Assembly: GCA_027574665.1 (NCBI GenBank)
Contig: CM050649.1
Span: 62,772,150-62,836,149, forward strand
Direction of reading: 5' to 3'
DNA from: Rhynochetos jubatus
Lineage: Eukaryota > Chordata > Aves > Eurypygiformes > Rhynochetidae
DNA: 64,000 nt
Position numbers and translations under genes: made by a program. Position 1 is the first letter of the stretch, and every line of letters begins with the position of its first letter. The notes under the pieces were generated by a model. It saw only the letters and a program-made list of their open reading frames with translations, did not search any database and had not been told where the DNA came from. Positions 1 to 10,709 of this stretch are shown here, in pieces.

Positions 1-865
1 GCTTACAGGGAGAGCAGTGTATTTTCTCCAATGCTCTAAGTAGACAAATGACAAGTGTTTCATAATGGAAGAGGAAAACCAGAAGATATATTGCACAGAC
101 CTTCTCTTTCACTACCCCCCAAAAAAGAAAGAAAATTTATCCTCGCCTCTGTGCAATTTTATGACATGTCATACCTTTGAGACTGCAATGGATCATTATT
201 TACAACAAATTTCAGGCAAATGGATGGAAAACATACATACCTGGAAATCCATTGGAGATATCCCATGTAATGGATCTCTTGGCTGTGGTATTGTAGCAGA
301 GGTTTTTTTCAAATAATTGCTTCTACAATGACAAAAAGGGTTGATGAAGACTTAGTATGCAAACATGAACACGTACTATATAATAGTGCTTCTGAGGTAC
401 TATTTTATTCCTCTGAGATGAAAGTAGTGAAAGAGTAACTAAACATAATATAGGCTGAACACAACGATATGATTTCATTGTTCAGAATTTGGATGATAAC
501 AATTTATGTTATGACTTGTTAAAGAACCATAGGAAGCTGCTTTTTTAAGTATCTTAAAAAGAAATACCCTCAAAACAAAGAAACAATTTCATGTATCACC
601 CATCTACATTACATGGTCTGATGGCAGGAAAGCAGCATTGATGTAAGGCTTTGTCCCAGTATTGGAAAGAGTTGTGTTATATTGATCAGTGGGTAAGAAG
701 ACTGGGAGGCAAAAGTATAAAGCCCGCTTGAGGTTCCTGCTACAGTTTAGTGTCAATTTCCCTTCTCCTTCCTCCCCTTTAAAAGGAAGCCAGAAATATT
801 CTGTTGGAGAAAGAGGTGTTATTTCAACTACAGAATAAAAATTTTGCACAAGAAAGAAGGCTTAC
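1..865. other. Region downstream of the CSF2RA transmembrane exon
   Basis: This stretch should contain the intron after the membrane exon and may contain cytoplasmic exons. No exon with a convincing box-1 proline motif and good splice sites was found on the minus strand. The true tail exons probably lie outside the window. Confidence 0.5.
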
Positions 866-953
866 ACTTTGCAGAGAAAAAGTATGAGACCTGCTGCCAG
901 CACTGATGTCAATAATAACAAATATGATGAAGTAGATGCAAACTGTTCTTCTC
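866..953 (-). CDS. CSF2RA: CSF2RA exon: transmembrane segment
   Basis: This 88-nt exon follows a gcctttcag acceptor and is used in phase 1. It encodes a short acidic stalk (GEEQ) and then about 23 hydrophobic residues rich in Leu, Val and Ala, ending in CK, as expected for a single-pass membrane helix and stop-transfer residue. The donor at 866 (GTAAGC) was preferred over an alternative two bases upstream. It gives the same 88-nt length and phase 1-to-2 pattern as the transmembrane exon of the plus-strand receptor gene. Confidence 0.8.
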
Positions 954-3900
954 CTGAAAGGCAAGCAATGATCACAGCATTGATTAGTATCACCGAACAG
1001 GAATGATGGCACAGCTGTGTGACATCTGCCTTCCATGACAGTGTTAAGCTCAGTTATGAAGTGGCTGCTTCTTTACCTTAAGCACATCATTGCCCTGGAA
1101 CATGTGAAGGAATGGGATGGATGACAGTATGTGGATCGTCTACAGTAACTTGAGACATTACCAAACATATTGTGAGCAACTGTGGCCTAGAGAGTACTTC
1201 AAAATCCAGTGTGGCAGAGAGTAACAGGGGAAAAGAGAAGTTTATAAAGCCAGAGTTGGCAATGAAAGAAGGAAAAGATCTGGCAACAGACCTCTAAAAG
1301 GTCTGCTTTATTCACTGTCTCCCTGCAAGGAGCACCCACTCTCACACCAGAATACTTGTAGATGTCCCTCCTATTAAGACAATTCTTCACTCCTTTTCAT
1401 CCTGGCCAACTAATGTGAAAATATCAATGTGTTTCCATCTGTAAGTATGAAGGAATAAATGAGGCAGACAAGTAATAACTGAATGAAAACTAAGTCAAGG
1501 AGGTGATTTTCATTCTTACCAAACTCAATGGGTGTACTCCACTCTCCCCAGCTTGAGCTCACCAAACAACCATTGTCAGTTGCTCTGATTTTCACGCTGT
1601 ACCGTTTTTGTGCACTGAAACTCTCAAATATGAAGGAGTTTCTTGTGATGTTTCTTTCCTAAATAGAAAACAACAAGACTGAGAACTTTTTATTCACTAG
1701 ATGCACAGATGTAAGAATGCATCAGGTTAATTTAATGATGCAATTGCAAAAGAAAATTTTACACATGCTTCTTTCTATGAACAGATTAGAGTGAAACAAC
1801 AAATGGAAAATTATCCCTTAATAAATTAGCTCATTCTATACTAGTTCCTTTTGTCTGAACATTTTTGTTATTGGTAATGTAAAGATGAAATTTGCACTAT
1901 TTTTTCTCAGCTTCTTAGCTTCTCCTAAACAATGGGTCTTTGGGGAAAAAAAAATCAATAGCTTATTTCCGTTCTCTAAATGTTTTATTTTGCTATAAGG
2001 TAATTCTTTCAAGATCTGGAATTCCATTACCATGGATGTTTCCAAAACTGAAGTAGAGTTTAACATCCAGATTATACAGAAGGGAAAAAATTGCCATATA
2101 TTAAAATCCTCAGAAGAACGCTAAGCCTTCTTGAAAGCATGATTTTTGACATTTTTTTCTTCCTTCTTTATTCTGTTTTAATCTTTCAGGTGATATTTTT
2201 TTGCCTCCTCCATCTCGAACTTTCCAGAGACCATTAACAAAGAAATAAATTCTCCATATTTTTGTGTATAAGTGTAATGTGGCATTATGATCCATATGTA
2301 TGCATATATATAGATTTGATAGTGTGCTGGTTTCAACAGGTAGGAAGAACAAAAGACTGAAAAATGGAAGATTTTGTGACTTACATAGAAGTAATATAAA
2401 GTTCCACATGTGCAGGTATTATCTGTACCGTGTTTTATAACTAGCAGTTTAAAACTTTGAGTTTAGGAAAATTGTCAGTGGAGAGCATACATAGTAGAGT
2501 GAAACTGGTAGTGTGAAATCAAAACAATTCGGTTAGAAGATGCTCTAAGTGACATTTCAACCCAACATAAACTTTAGATTAACATGGTAATAAAGACTTA
2601 CTGTTTTAGATGGTTTTTTGATATTTTTCTGAGGATCAACCTAGAAATAAGAGAAAATTTCAATTTTTATAATTGCTTTTTTTGTCACTATATAATAAGG
2701 GGTGCTGCCTTTTGAATGATCAGTTTTCACAGGAAAAAAATTACATTTAATATTTTAAATGAGTTCTTTTAAAAACTATGAAGGTAAACTCTTCATCGAC
2801 TAAAAAGCTTTTCCTTGTCACTGATGCTCTGAAATACTGCACCCTTTGAATCTGATTGCAGAACTGACTGTCGAACTAAAAAAGAAATGCCCAGCTTGTC
2901 TGCCAGTTAAAATCGTACTCTTTACCTGTATAGAACAGTATTTAAAAAAATAATGTTTTCCTCCTTAAAACTTTTGTCTATGTAGCTTTTATATTCTTAA
3001 ACATTTAACTTAGCTACATTATGTCTCCATTTAAAAAAAAAAAAAATTACTGTTAGAACAAACAACTCACAAGTATTTCTGCTAATATTTAAAAGTTTGG
3101 TTTTGATGGATATAATACTACTTACCATTTCACTCAAGCCTTTAAAATACTTGCAATTACTGAAATGTATGATAACAACCATAGAGAGACCTGGAAAACC
3201 TGGATATTCTTTTCCAATAACCTGACAGAATATTTCATTTTATTCAAAGATGTGGGTGGCTCTTTCCACTTTGAGTTAAAATAGCAGACACAGAACTTAA
3301 CACACAGTGAATAGATGCTGTATTACTGTCCCTAACATCTGATTGTGACAGCGGTGGTGCAACCACCCTGGCTGTGTATGTTGTAGGTCTACTTCAGATA
3401 AACCTGAACTCCTAAACACCTCTGCAATCCCACTCTGGTGTCAGGTAATGGAGGCAACAGGAAAAGGCGGCAAGGTTGGATACACAGAGGACAGGATGAA
3501 AAGTATGGGGGTCCAGTTGGCAATACCTAAGAGCTCTTGCAGCACAGCCTAACTAACAGGTATGTCTTTGTAATAAAGCATGTGGTACTTCTTTGGACCT
3601 CATTTAGTAATACCATAAACCTGACTGAGCGATAACGATGACTGCAAGAAGTAGGAACAAATGCAAAGTGAGTTTGTGAAAGACATGATAAAAAGTGACT
3701 GATGGGATAGGAGACTGTAGAGAGGAAAACCACAGAAGAGAAAGTAGGTCCTGACCTAACTTCATCAAAAAACATCGGTAGGACACTGGGAAACAAGCTG
3801 CCTTATAGGGACACATAAAATTGGTCGTATCCAATTTAACAGTAGCTTTGCTTTTTTGTAGTATATATAGAGTTCATTCCATGTATCCTATAACTGTTTA

Positions 3901-5472
3901 TAGTAAAGTCTTCAGGTAATATGGCTCCTCTCCCTAGATATGCTAGAATAGCTATACACCCTCAGAGGGGGCATCCCTTGCCCAGTTTCTTCAAGGACCA
4001 TCTGAACTTAAAGCATTCCCTCAATTTGCTGCCCCTGTTTGTGAATGGCAGCAGTCAGCTCATGTGCAAGAGGGGCACTACGTATCAAAAAGGAGAGATT
4101 AGTTAAGTAGGAAAAGAGAAGAGAGCATTGGTTGTATGGTAGTATGCGTGGAAATACAAGCATACAAAATACTGCCAAGAGTCGTAATTACTCTTACCTT
4201 GTTTTCTATGACAATTTCATATTTGAAACAATCACTTCTTTTCACATGACTTGTGCGAGGTGGTTGCCACTGAATTTCACAACCATGAGAACCTTCTGTA
4301 CAGTTCACAGTGACATTTAATGGAGGGGTGAGTTTTTCTACAATAATATAATTACAATTCTGTTGATTAATAATCAGCTCTCTTCACTCTGCTTTTCAAA
4401 TATATGGTAGATGTTCAAGCCACAGGTCTAAAAAGCTGCAATGCACCTTTACCAGAATTATTATATTTACTCCATATTCTGAAGCAGGAGTCCCTGTTTT
4501 AACACTCCAGTTGAGCAGCAACAGTAAGTAAAATTAAGAAACACAAACCATTTTTTAGATTTTACTGAATCCAGCATATAATATGTGACATTTTTTCTTT
4601 TCTTTTTTTTTTTTTTAATGTTGTGTTCATATTGAAGAAATTTTTTTTTCCCCATTTAAAAAATGTGGGTTTGCTCACAGTTAAGGTAATTAGTTCTTTT
4701 ATATTATGTGGATGAACAGAATGATGAGATAATGACACAAGGCCAACATCTAGATAGCACTGCTCAGGCATACTTAGTGAGTTAATCTCTAAAGATGACA
4801 CTTTTCTCTTCTTTCAGAGAATAAAAACTTGACTGAAATGTTCACAATTCTCCAATCTATGATTTCAGATTGTCTCTGCATTCATTTGGTTTTATTCATT
4901 CTCATACTTTTGACTTTTCAGCCATCAAGGCTGGGGAAAAGGGAAAAAGCCACCCTGTTCTGAGGAGGAGTATTTTAAAAATGTATGCTTTTTTTTTTTT
5001 TCCCCAGGATGCATTCTTCATTCCCTGAGCCTAGAATTGGAAAGAAAATTGAAAAATAAACCACAACTTACCAATTTTGTAGAGAAAAATAATCTTCTGA
5101 TACGATTGAATATTTTGTCCACTTCTAGACACATTTACCAGGAAAAATGCTCTCTTATTTTGTATTGTCACATTTTGGAATCTACATCCTGTGTGTCTAT
5201 CATAATAATCTTTGATGTAATTCTGGCATCCCGTGTAATCTTCTTTCCTTCATATGACATATTACATCAGTTAAATACTGACAATGATGTCACATGTCAG
5301 ACCAGAAATCAAAATTCCCTAGATTCAAGCAGACCTACTTACTTTGAGGTTTTCCAGTAGAGGAAGTATTGGGTATCTCCTGAAGCAGTCCTGCCCACAT
5401 GCCAAGTGCAGTTCATGAAGGAAACATTAAAGATGACACAGACAAAATTTTCAATGGCTGTCCCATTCATGC
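866..5472 (-). CDS. CSF2RA: GM-CSF receptor alpha chain (CSF2RA), partial: six exons covering D2, D3 and the membrane segment
   Basis: This is a partial gene for a type I cytokine receptor alpha chain, which binds GM-CSF at the cell surface and pairs with the common beta chain. The exons in transcript order are 5472-5343, 5247-5072, 4337-4198, 2640-2602, 1658-1520 and 953-866. All have AG/GT borders and their reading phases join without a stop. D2 carries the MNCTW and TQYFLYW segments and a C-X2-YI-X-DYY...GC cysteine pattern. D3 opens with TPPLNVTVNCTEG and QWQPPRT and ends in a WGEWS version of WSXWS followed by PIEFG. These segments match mammalian CSF2RA more closely than IL3RA or IL5RA (family knowledge, no alignment run). 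The signal peptide and D1 exons should lie to the right of 5472 but were not recognised. The box-1 tail exons probably lie left of the window. A paralogue such as CRLF2 is less likely because of the three-domain layout. Confidence 0.82.
1520..1658 (-). CDS. CSF2RA: CSF2RA exon: second half of D3 with WSXWS-type motif
   Basis: This 139-nt exon has a tctatttag acceptor and a GTAAGA donor; it enters in phase 0 and leaves in phase 1. It encodes strands E to G of D3, including YSVKIRATD, and the signature box reads SSWGEWSTPIEFG. The first serine of WSXWS is replaced by glycine, while both tryptophans and the last serine are kept. The trailing IEFG matches mammalian CSF2RA. Confidence 0.87.
2602..2640 (-). 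CDS. CSF2RA: CSF2RA 39-nt microexon in D3
   Basis: This exon of exactly 13 codons (VDPQKNIKKPSKT) has a ttatttctag acceptor and a GTAAGTC donor, with both junctions in phase 0. It sits between the two halves of D3, where mammalian CSF2RA has a short lysine- and asparagine-rich loop. Because it is a multiple of three, skipping it would keep the frame. In the neighbouring IL3RA-like gene the corresponding region is part of one larger exon. Confidence 0.7.
4198..4337 (-). CDS. CSF2RA: CSF2RA exon: first half of D3
   Basis: This 140-nt exon is preceded by a tattgtag acceptor and followed by a GTAAG donor; it enters in phase 1 and leaves in phase 0. It begins with the inter-domain EKLTPPLNVTV hinge typical of this receptor family. 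It continues through HGCEIQWQPPRT to the FKYEIVIENK strand. Confidence 0.85.
5072..5247 (-). CDS. CSF2RA: CSF2RA exon: second half of D2
   Basis: This 176-nt exon starts at 5247, the only nearby AG that keeps the frame with the preceding exon. It ends at a GTAAGT donor in phase 1. It encodes a KKEDYTGCQNYIKDYYDRH segment followed by a second cysteine (GCRFQNV) and the FFLVNVS strand, the usual second disulfide pair and strand order of this domain. It is 95 bp from the previous exon. Confidence 0.85.
5343..5472 (-). CDS. CSF2RA: CSF2RA exon: first half of D2
   Basis: This 130-nt exon is bordered by a tttgcag acceptor and a GTAAGT donor. It enters in phase 1 and leaves in phase 2. It encodes the A-D strands of D2, with conserved cysteines in FVCVIFN and MNCTW and the TQYFLYW strand. 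This is the exon most diagnostic for CSF2RA. Two NxS/T sites (NGT, NVS) and the NCT at the cysteine are potential N-glycosylation sites. Confidence 0.85.
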
Positions 5473-8161
5473 CTGCAAACACAGAAAGAATATCCTATGT
5501 CCACTCTGCGGAAAGACTTTATAACTGCTGAAATCATGCAGATGTCTGCAAGATCATTTAGTAATTTTTGCCACCTGATTAGTAAATCCAACTGCATATT
5601 ACTTGGGTCTTGCAGTAACATGCTTACTTACAATAGCAATGATTTTATTTGTGTTGAGCTGTGAGGATTATTTGCCCTTGTTACAGATGCTGAAGATGTG
5701 ACTAGATTTTAATCAACTCTTTAATCAACTCAAGCACAGTCATGTAGTGGAAGTTAATAACAAAGACAGACACTGTTGTGTCCATTGTTTAGATCCCTTG
5801 TTTATCTAAGATCCAGTCTACAGTGGAATATAAATACTACAACCATAAGCAAGGCAAGTTCTCTCTCCTGTGTTTGTCTCAAGTGCTCTGACCCTTGGTT
5901 GACTTGTAAAAGACTAAGGATTTAAAGTAAGCTGTCTGTCACTTTCTTCTGTGTATCAGCTGCGTGACTATGATCTACCCTGCAGAAGTGTCACAATTTT
6001 GAAGAGACAATGGCATATTTTTCAAACTTGAATTGAAAATGGTTGCTAATCCATTCTGGCATTTATGGATTCAGGAATAGGTGTAATTTTGTTTGTACTG
6101 AACTTGATTGATAGAAACAGGCCTGAATATCCATGTCATTAGTGTAAAACCAAGACAAAATTGAAGCAGAAGTTGATAGCTTGCTTAAGTTAAAAGATTA
6201 TTCAGGTTGTGTATTCGTATAAGGAATTAATCCATTGCATATTTCTTCCCTATTAAAAGGTGAGATCTCCAATAGGAAATAATAATCATGCAGTACCTGT
6301 TCTTAGCTACTACCATCATGAATTGAAGGACTGTGTCACAGCTTTCCAAGGCAGTGATTCGTTGGACTTAAGCACCACATGTACCACCTTTACATGTACC
6401 TCCCCAGTTAGCCTTAAAGCTCCCTATGTGTCTAACACAGGTTCCCAAACGAGGCTCAGAAGGCCCACCTTATTATGAGCCCAAGTGATTCTCTCCTGCC
6501 CAAGCTTCGCTGCAGTCCAAGCTGGAAGCATCTTTTTCCTTATGTACCTAAAGCATCTCATCATGTAGTTCACAGCACTTACTTCAAATGAAATACTGTT
6601 ATTGAAGTCCAAAACTTCTGAAATCAATGGATGCTTTGGGAGAAAAGTGTAAGGAGAGAGAGAGCACCAACCAAGCAGGTCCTTGCCTATATGCTGTCAT
6701 CTACAAGGAAGCAGTGCCTTATGGACTTCCAAAGTGAAAGGCTACCTCATAGATTGTTGTGCTTAGCAATCCAAGAAAGCCTAATCCGTCATTAATTGTC
6801 TTCATCCCTTTTGAATCTATTTATGTTTTTGGCCTCTACCACATCTCTTGCATATAGGGTGAGCAATGGGAAATTTAAAAGCTCTGTTTTCCCTCTGATT
6901 CCTTTTCTCTTTTCAGCTGTAATGTCAGAAAAGACAATTCTTCTCCAGAAAAGGAGCTCAAACACACTTTTGTACCTAATAAATTTTCATGGCTTGCTCC
7001 AGATAGCTACTGTGCTGGAGCAATGGAGGCTTTTGGGACTACTCTACAGAACGAAGTTTCTTTCATTTGGGTGTACTACAAGTGTAGGCACATAACAAAG
7101 GTGTCTAGGGTCACAGTTACCAGAAGGAAAGGCTGCTATGGATGAGACCTGACCTAATATGATATTGTGTAGCTCGGCTACAAACATAGTTGAATGAAAT
7201 AAACCCCAACCCTCAGAACACCTTGGTGGAAGTGTTCACTTCAAGCTCATCACACTGGGAATCAGCATGCGCTAGGAGTAGTGTTGTGAGGGACAGGACC
7301 TTGCAAAGAACTAAGAATAGCAACCATCTGATTCTTACACCTCTGGAAATAAAGAGGAATTGTTCAAAAGACAAAGAAGTTGTCAGAGTATTCCTGGATT
7401 CCTGGAAAATTTCTTCTCTTCCAAGAGGAAGGTTGAAACTGTTCCAAGACCTTGGTTCAGCAACATTTCTTTTAACAGCAGTGTTGGACGACGTGTCCCC
7501 TGCCCTTCCACATCCTCCATGGCTCCTTCCTGATTCCCATCCTGCCTCCCTGGTTGCCCTAGGGCCACTCCTTTTGGGGCCTTATAGTGACTAGTTCTGA
7601 AGCAGTGATCATTGCTAAAACTAATAATCCCCCCACCCCAGCAGATTTTGTTTCTTACTGGTTTTTCATCTGCCTTAGTATCTTTTACCACAGCAGTGGA
7701 AGAAGCTCATCTAGGATGACAGTGAGTGCTAACAACAAAGAGAGCTGTCTAAGATATTTCTGCTGCTGCAAGAAATGTTGACCTCTACCTAGTCACTAGA
7801 GGCATAAGCTCTCTAACCTAAACTCTCAGCATAGAGACGCTTATATCAAACTTAGGTGAGAGCTTATATATATATGCATAACAAACCTCTCCTGAGAGTC
7901 CAGTGATTATGGTACTGTGTTGAGGAGATGGAGAGCTTTGCTGAGTTCTCTGGTCTGCCACAGATTCTATTTATGACCCGGGGTCAATCAAATCTGTGCA
8001 CTTCACTTCTTCATTTACAAAAGAAATAGAGAAGTTTTCATCCCAGCTAGAAATTGTGAGGTAATTGCAGCAGTCTGAAGTAAGATCACAGGTGCTGTGC
8101 AAGGGTCTTAGGAGGATGGGCTTCATAAAAACTTTGGTAATGCTGCAAATCAAAAGAGAAA
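5473..8161. other. AT-rich non-coding stretch left of the provirus
   Basis: Nothing beyond short chance reading frames was recognised. The D1 and signal-peptide exons of CSF2RA would be expected here or further right, but no exon with matching phase and domain motifs could be identified. Confidence 0.5.
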
Positions 8162-8165
8162 AGGG
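8162..8165 (+). repeat. Left target-site duplication AGGG of the provirus
   Basis: AGGG directly precedes the TG of the 5' LTR remnant and recurs directly after the terminal CA of the 3' LTR. A fifth matching A exists on both sides but would remove the canonical CA end. Confidence 0.75.
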
Positions 8166-8210
8166 TGAAGAGTATAAATGATTACTGCTCTTTAGCCTAA
8201 AGTCACATAT
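8166..8210 (+). repeat. 5' LTR remnant (first 45 bp only)
   Basis: The sequence from TGAAGAGTATAAATG to GTCACATAT matches the first 45 bases of the 3' LTR at 17099 with about one mismatch. The homology stops abruptly and the primer-binding site follows five bases later. Some 500 bp of U3, R and U5 are therefore missing, including any promoter. Confidence 0.82.
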
Positions 8211-8215
8211 CTTAC

Positions 8216-8233
8216 TGGTGACCCAGATGGGAC
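8216..8233 (+). other. Probable retroviral primer-binding site, tRNA-Trp-like
   Basis: TGGTGACCCAGATGGGAC begins with the TGG expected of a primer site. Its first nine bases match the tRNA-Trp primer site known from avian alpharetroviruses; the second half agrees only partly. It lies just inside the LTR remnant, where a primer site belongs. Confidence 0.5.
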
Positions 8234-8698
8234 CTCTCTGGCTGCAGGATCCGCTGGGAACAGGATTCCCTAGGGTGCCCCTGGGATTTCCTGGAGGGAC
8301 TCCTCGACTCACACGACTCATTGCGGGAACAGACAAGGACCCCTGGAGACAAAAGGTATTCTTTCTTTGATATATTTGTTTTGTAAGGCTGGCCGTTTGG
8401 GAGGTACCCATAACACATAGGGGACGTCCTACGCAGGGCACCATATGCCAGGTTACTAGCACCTAGGAGCATACTTGGGTGGTTGGATATTGGATTTTGG
8501 GCTTTACAAAATGGCAATCGTTTCTTACAGTGACAATTTTTGTGTTGTGTTTTTAGGAATTTGGTGAAATAGAAGTGTGAAAGTTGTATGATTGAGATGC
8601 CGCTAAGCTTCAAAGCAAGTGTGGAGGTCTGATCCGCGCTTACTTCTCCTGGCGAGGGGATCAGCCAGAGACGAACGAAGTGAAAGACTTTTGTTAAA

Positions 8699-10278
8699 AT
8701 GAGTGGACAACATAGCGGGGGCATTTTGAAGAAGAGCCCTCTGGGATGTATATTAGCACACTGGAAAGATATAAGGGGTCCCCCTGGAGGAAATGTAAAT
8801 AAGAAAACTTTGATTAAGTATTGTAATCAGTGATGGCCTTTGTATACATTGGATGATGCAGAAAACTGACCTCTCAATGGAACACTGAATTATAACACAA
8901 TATTACAATTAATGTTGGTTTTGAGAAGGGGAAGGAAAATGGGATGAAATAATGTATGCTGATAAGTTTTTCACCTTGTGAAATCACCCTGAGTGGCAGC
9001 AGGAATGCGGGATTAATACCCCGCCTCAGGACCCTTTAGTTTTAGCACTTGAAAAAGATCAGAACCGACCAAGGATTCGGAGATGTTGCTCCGCGTGTAG
9101 TATTGGGCAAAGGTGTTTAAAGATAGCTGCTACTAAGAAGCCTGGTGAGGAATCTCCTGTACCTCCTGAGGATCTGAGTTATCCTTTCCCATTACTGCCA
9201 CCGCAGCATTCTCCTCCCCACTTCCCTCAGCCCCAGCCAAAGTTTCAGGACCCCTTTCCCTCACCCCCAGCTTCTGAAGTATGGGAAGATGAGCAAGGGG
9301 CAGCAGGAAGCTCCTCTCCTGTGGCTGGCAGAACAAGGAGCCACACTCAAAGTGGACCGCAGCTTTTGGCCCCATTGCGGGAGGTAATGGGGCCAGGTGG
9401 CCCAGCTAAAGTAGAGTCCCTATTCTACGGCTGATTTAGATGCTTGGAAAGAAGTAGCGAAGGGTTATCAGGAAGATCCAACTCGGGTAGCAAAGCGATC
9501 TGAGCTGATTGTGAAAAATCATGATCCTGACTGGGCTGGTGTAGTTTTAATGTTGGGAGAAATGACTGAGACAGCAAAGCAACTGGTTTTGAAGACTGCT
9601 CGAACTCACATTCAGGACCAAATTATTGGGGGAAGGCTTCAGGGGAATGTGGATTATCACGTTCCCCTGAATGATCCGTATTGGGATCCTAATAGCCCAA
9701 ATGATTATGAGAGGTTAAGGAGATAGTGAGATTGGGTAAAATTAGGGCTGGAGAATGTTGTCCCATGAGCTATAAGTTGTTCTGCCTTGTATGTTATTAA
9801 GCAAGGACTGAGGGAGACCCCTACTGAATTTTTGGACCAATTGTGGAATGCTATGAGAAAATTTACTAATAAGGATCCATCCTTGGAAATGGGGCAGCAA
9901 CAGCTAGTCACTTCATTTCCTGGGCAGTCTGCCACGGATATTAGAAGCAAACTTCAAAAACTCAAAGAACCTGATAACCAGGACTTAGAAAAGTTGCTTG
10001 AAGAAGCTTGGCAGATTTTTAGAAACCGTGAGGAGGTAGAAAGAGGGAAGTTGTCAAAGGTTATAGCCACTGTGACTATAGCAGCTCTAGAACAGAGGGT
10101 AGGGGGAAATAGAGAGGGATTTAAGGGAAGGGGACGTGGGGGAGGAAAAGAAGGGTGTAGGACTGTTTTGGGAGAGAATCAATGTGCATATTGCAAAAAA
10201 GATGGAGACTGGAAGAATGAATGTGCCAAATTGCAGGGGAGACCACATGCAGTGGTCGCTGCTGTAGAAATGGACTGA
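8699..10278 (+). pseudogene. gag remnant (matrix, proline-rich, capsid and nucleocapsid parts)
   Basis: A matrix-like frame opens at ATG 8699 and meets a TGA within about 130 bases, with another TGA soon after. A proline-rich linker at about 9135-9430 is in a second frame. Capsid-like sequence from 9418 (DLDAWKEVAKGYQEDP) is in a third frame, with a TAG at 9724. It continues at 9787 with a major-homology-like region (TEFLDQLWNAM). A basic Gly/Arg tract leads to one zinc knuckle, CAYCKKDGDWKNEC, in which the usual histidine is aspartate. The frame closes at TGA 10276-10278. At least two frameshifts and several stops make it non-functional. The matrix start is less certain than the capsid part. 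Confidence 0.8.
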
Positions 10279-10704
10279 AGGGAACCTGGGGCATCTACCC
10301 TGGTGGATCCACTGGTTACCTTAAAGCTAGGGAATCAGGAAAAAAAGGTGGAATTTCTAATAGACACTGGCGCGTCGTTTTCTGTCTTAAATCAGGAATT
10401 AGTACCTGTGAGTGAAAATTTTGTGAACGTTGTAGGAGCTACTGGTCAACAGAGAAGTTCATACTTTCTAAAACCACTCAAGTTCCAGATAGGGAAGCAA
10501 TTTGGATTGCACCAGTTTCTCTATTTGCCCAATTCTCCGAAGTCACTTCTGGGGAGAGACCTATTGGAACAACTGGAGGCCAAAATAGGGTTTAAGCAAG
10601 GAAAAGTGGAGCTTAGGGTGAATGATGAGCAATTAATAAAAGTTTTGAGTTTATCTATTCTAGAACCAACTCAAGCAGAAAATAATACTTCCGAGTGGAC
10701 ATAA
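10279..10704 (+). pseudogene. Retroviral aspartic protease remnant
   Basis: This continues in the same frame as gag after the TGA at 10276. The active-site triad reads LIDTGASFSVLN with the catalytic Asp codon at 10363, and the C-terminal LLGRDLL motif of retroviral proteases is present. The frame stays open to TAA 10702-10704. The gag-stop-protease layout in one frame is the gammaretroviral read-through arrangement, although the stop here is TGA and may be either ancestral or a mutation. Of all parts of pol this is the best preserved. Confidence 0.85.
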
Positions 10705-10709
10705 ATTAT

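Larger units (their letters stand above)
954..5342 (-). other. CSF2RA introns within the window
   Basis: The introns are 954-1519, 1659-2601, 2641-4197, 4338-5071 and 5248-5342, all AT-rich. No mobile element was recognised inside them. Runs of T or A occur near 3033, 4605 and 4990. Confidence 0.7.

Noticed and set aside
200-280. Short minus-strand segment with a cag acceptor and GTATGT donor as a CSF2RA tail exon
   Set aside because: Only about 42 nt, no clear match to the family tail, and no compatible upstream exon.
604-765. Minus-strand open frame as CSF2RA box-1 and tail exon
   Set aside because: The frame could join the membrane exon in phase and has LPVFLPTD, but the acceptor has a purine-rich lead, the proline box is poor, and no good donor follows.
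6569-6630. Minus-strand short exon candidate with tttcag acceptor and GTAAGT donor
   Set aside because: Splice-like borders by chance: the 36-nt content does not resemble D1 and the phase fits no neighbour.
7971-8724. Minus-strand open frames of 163 and 170 codons
   Set aside because: They run antisense through the provirus leader and LTR remnant and have no domain features.
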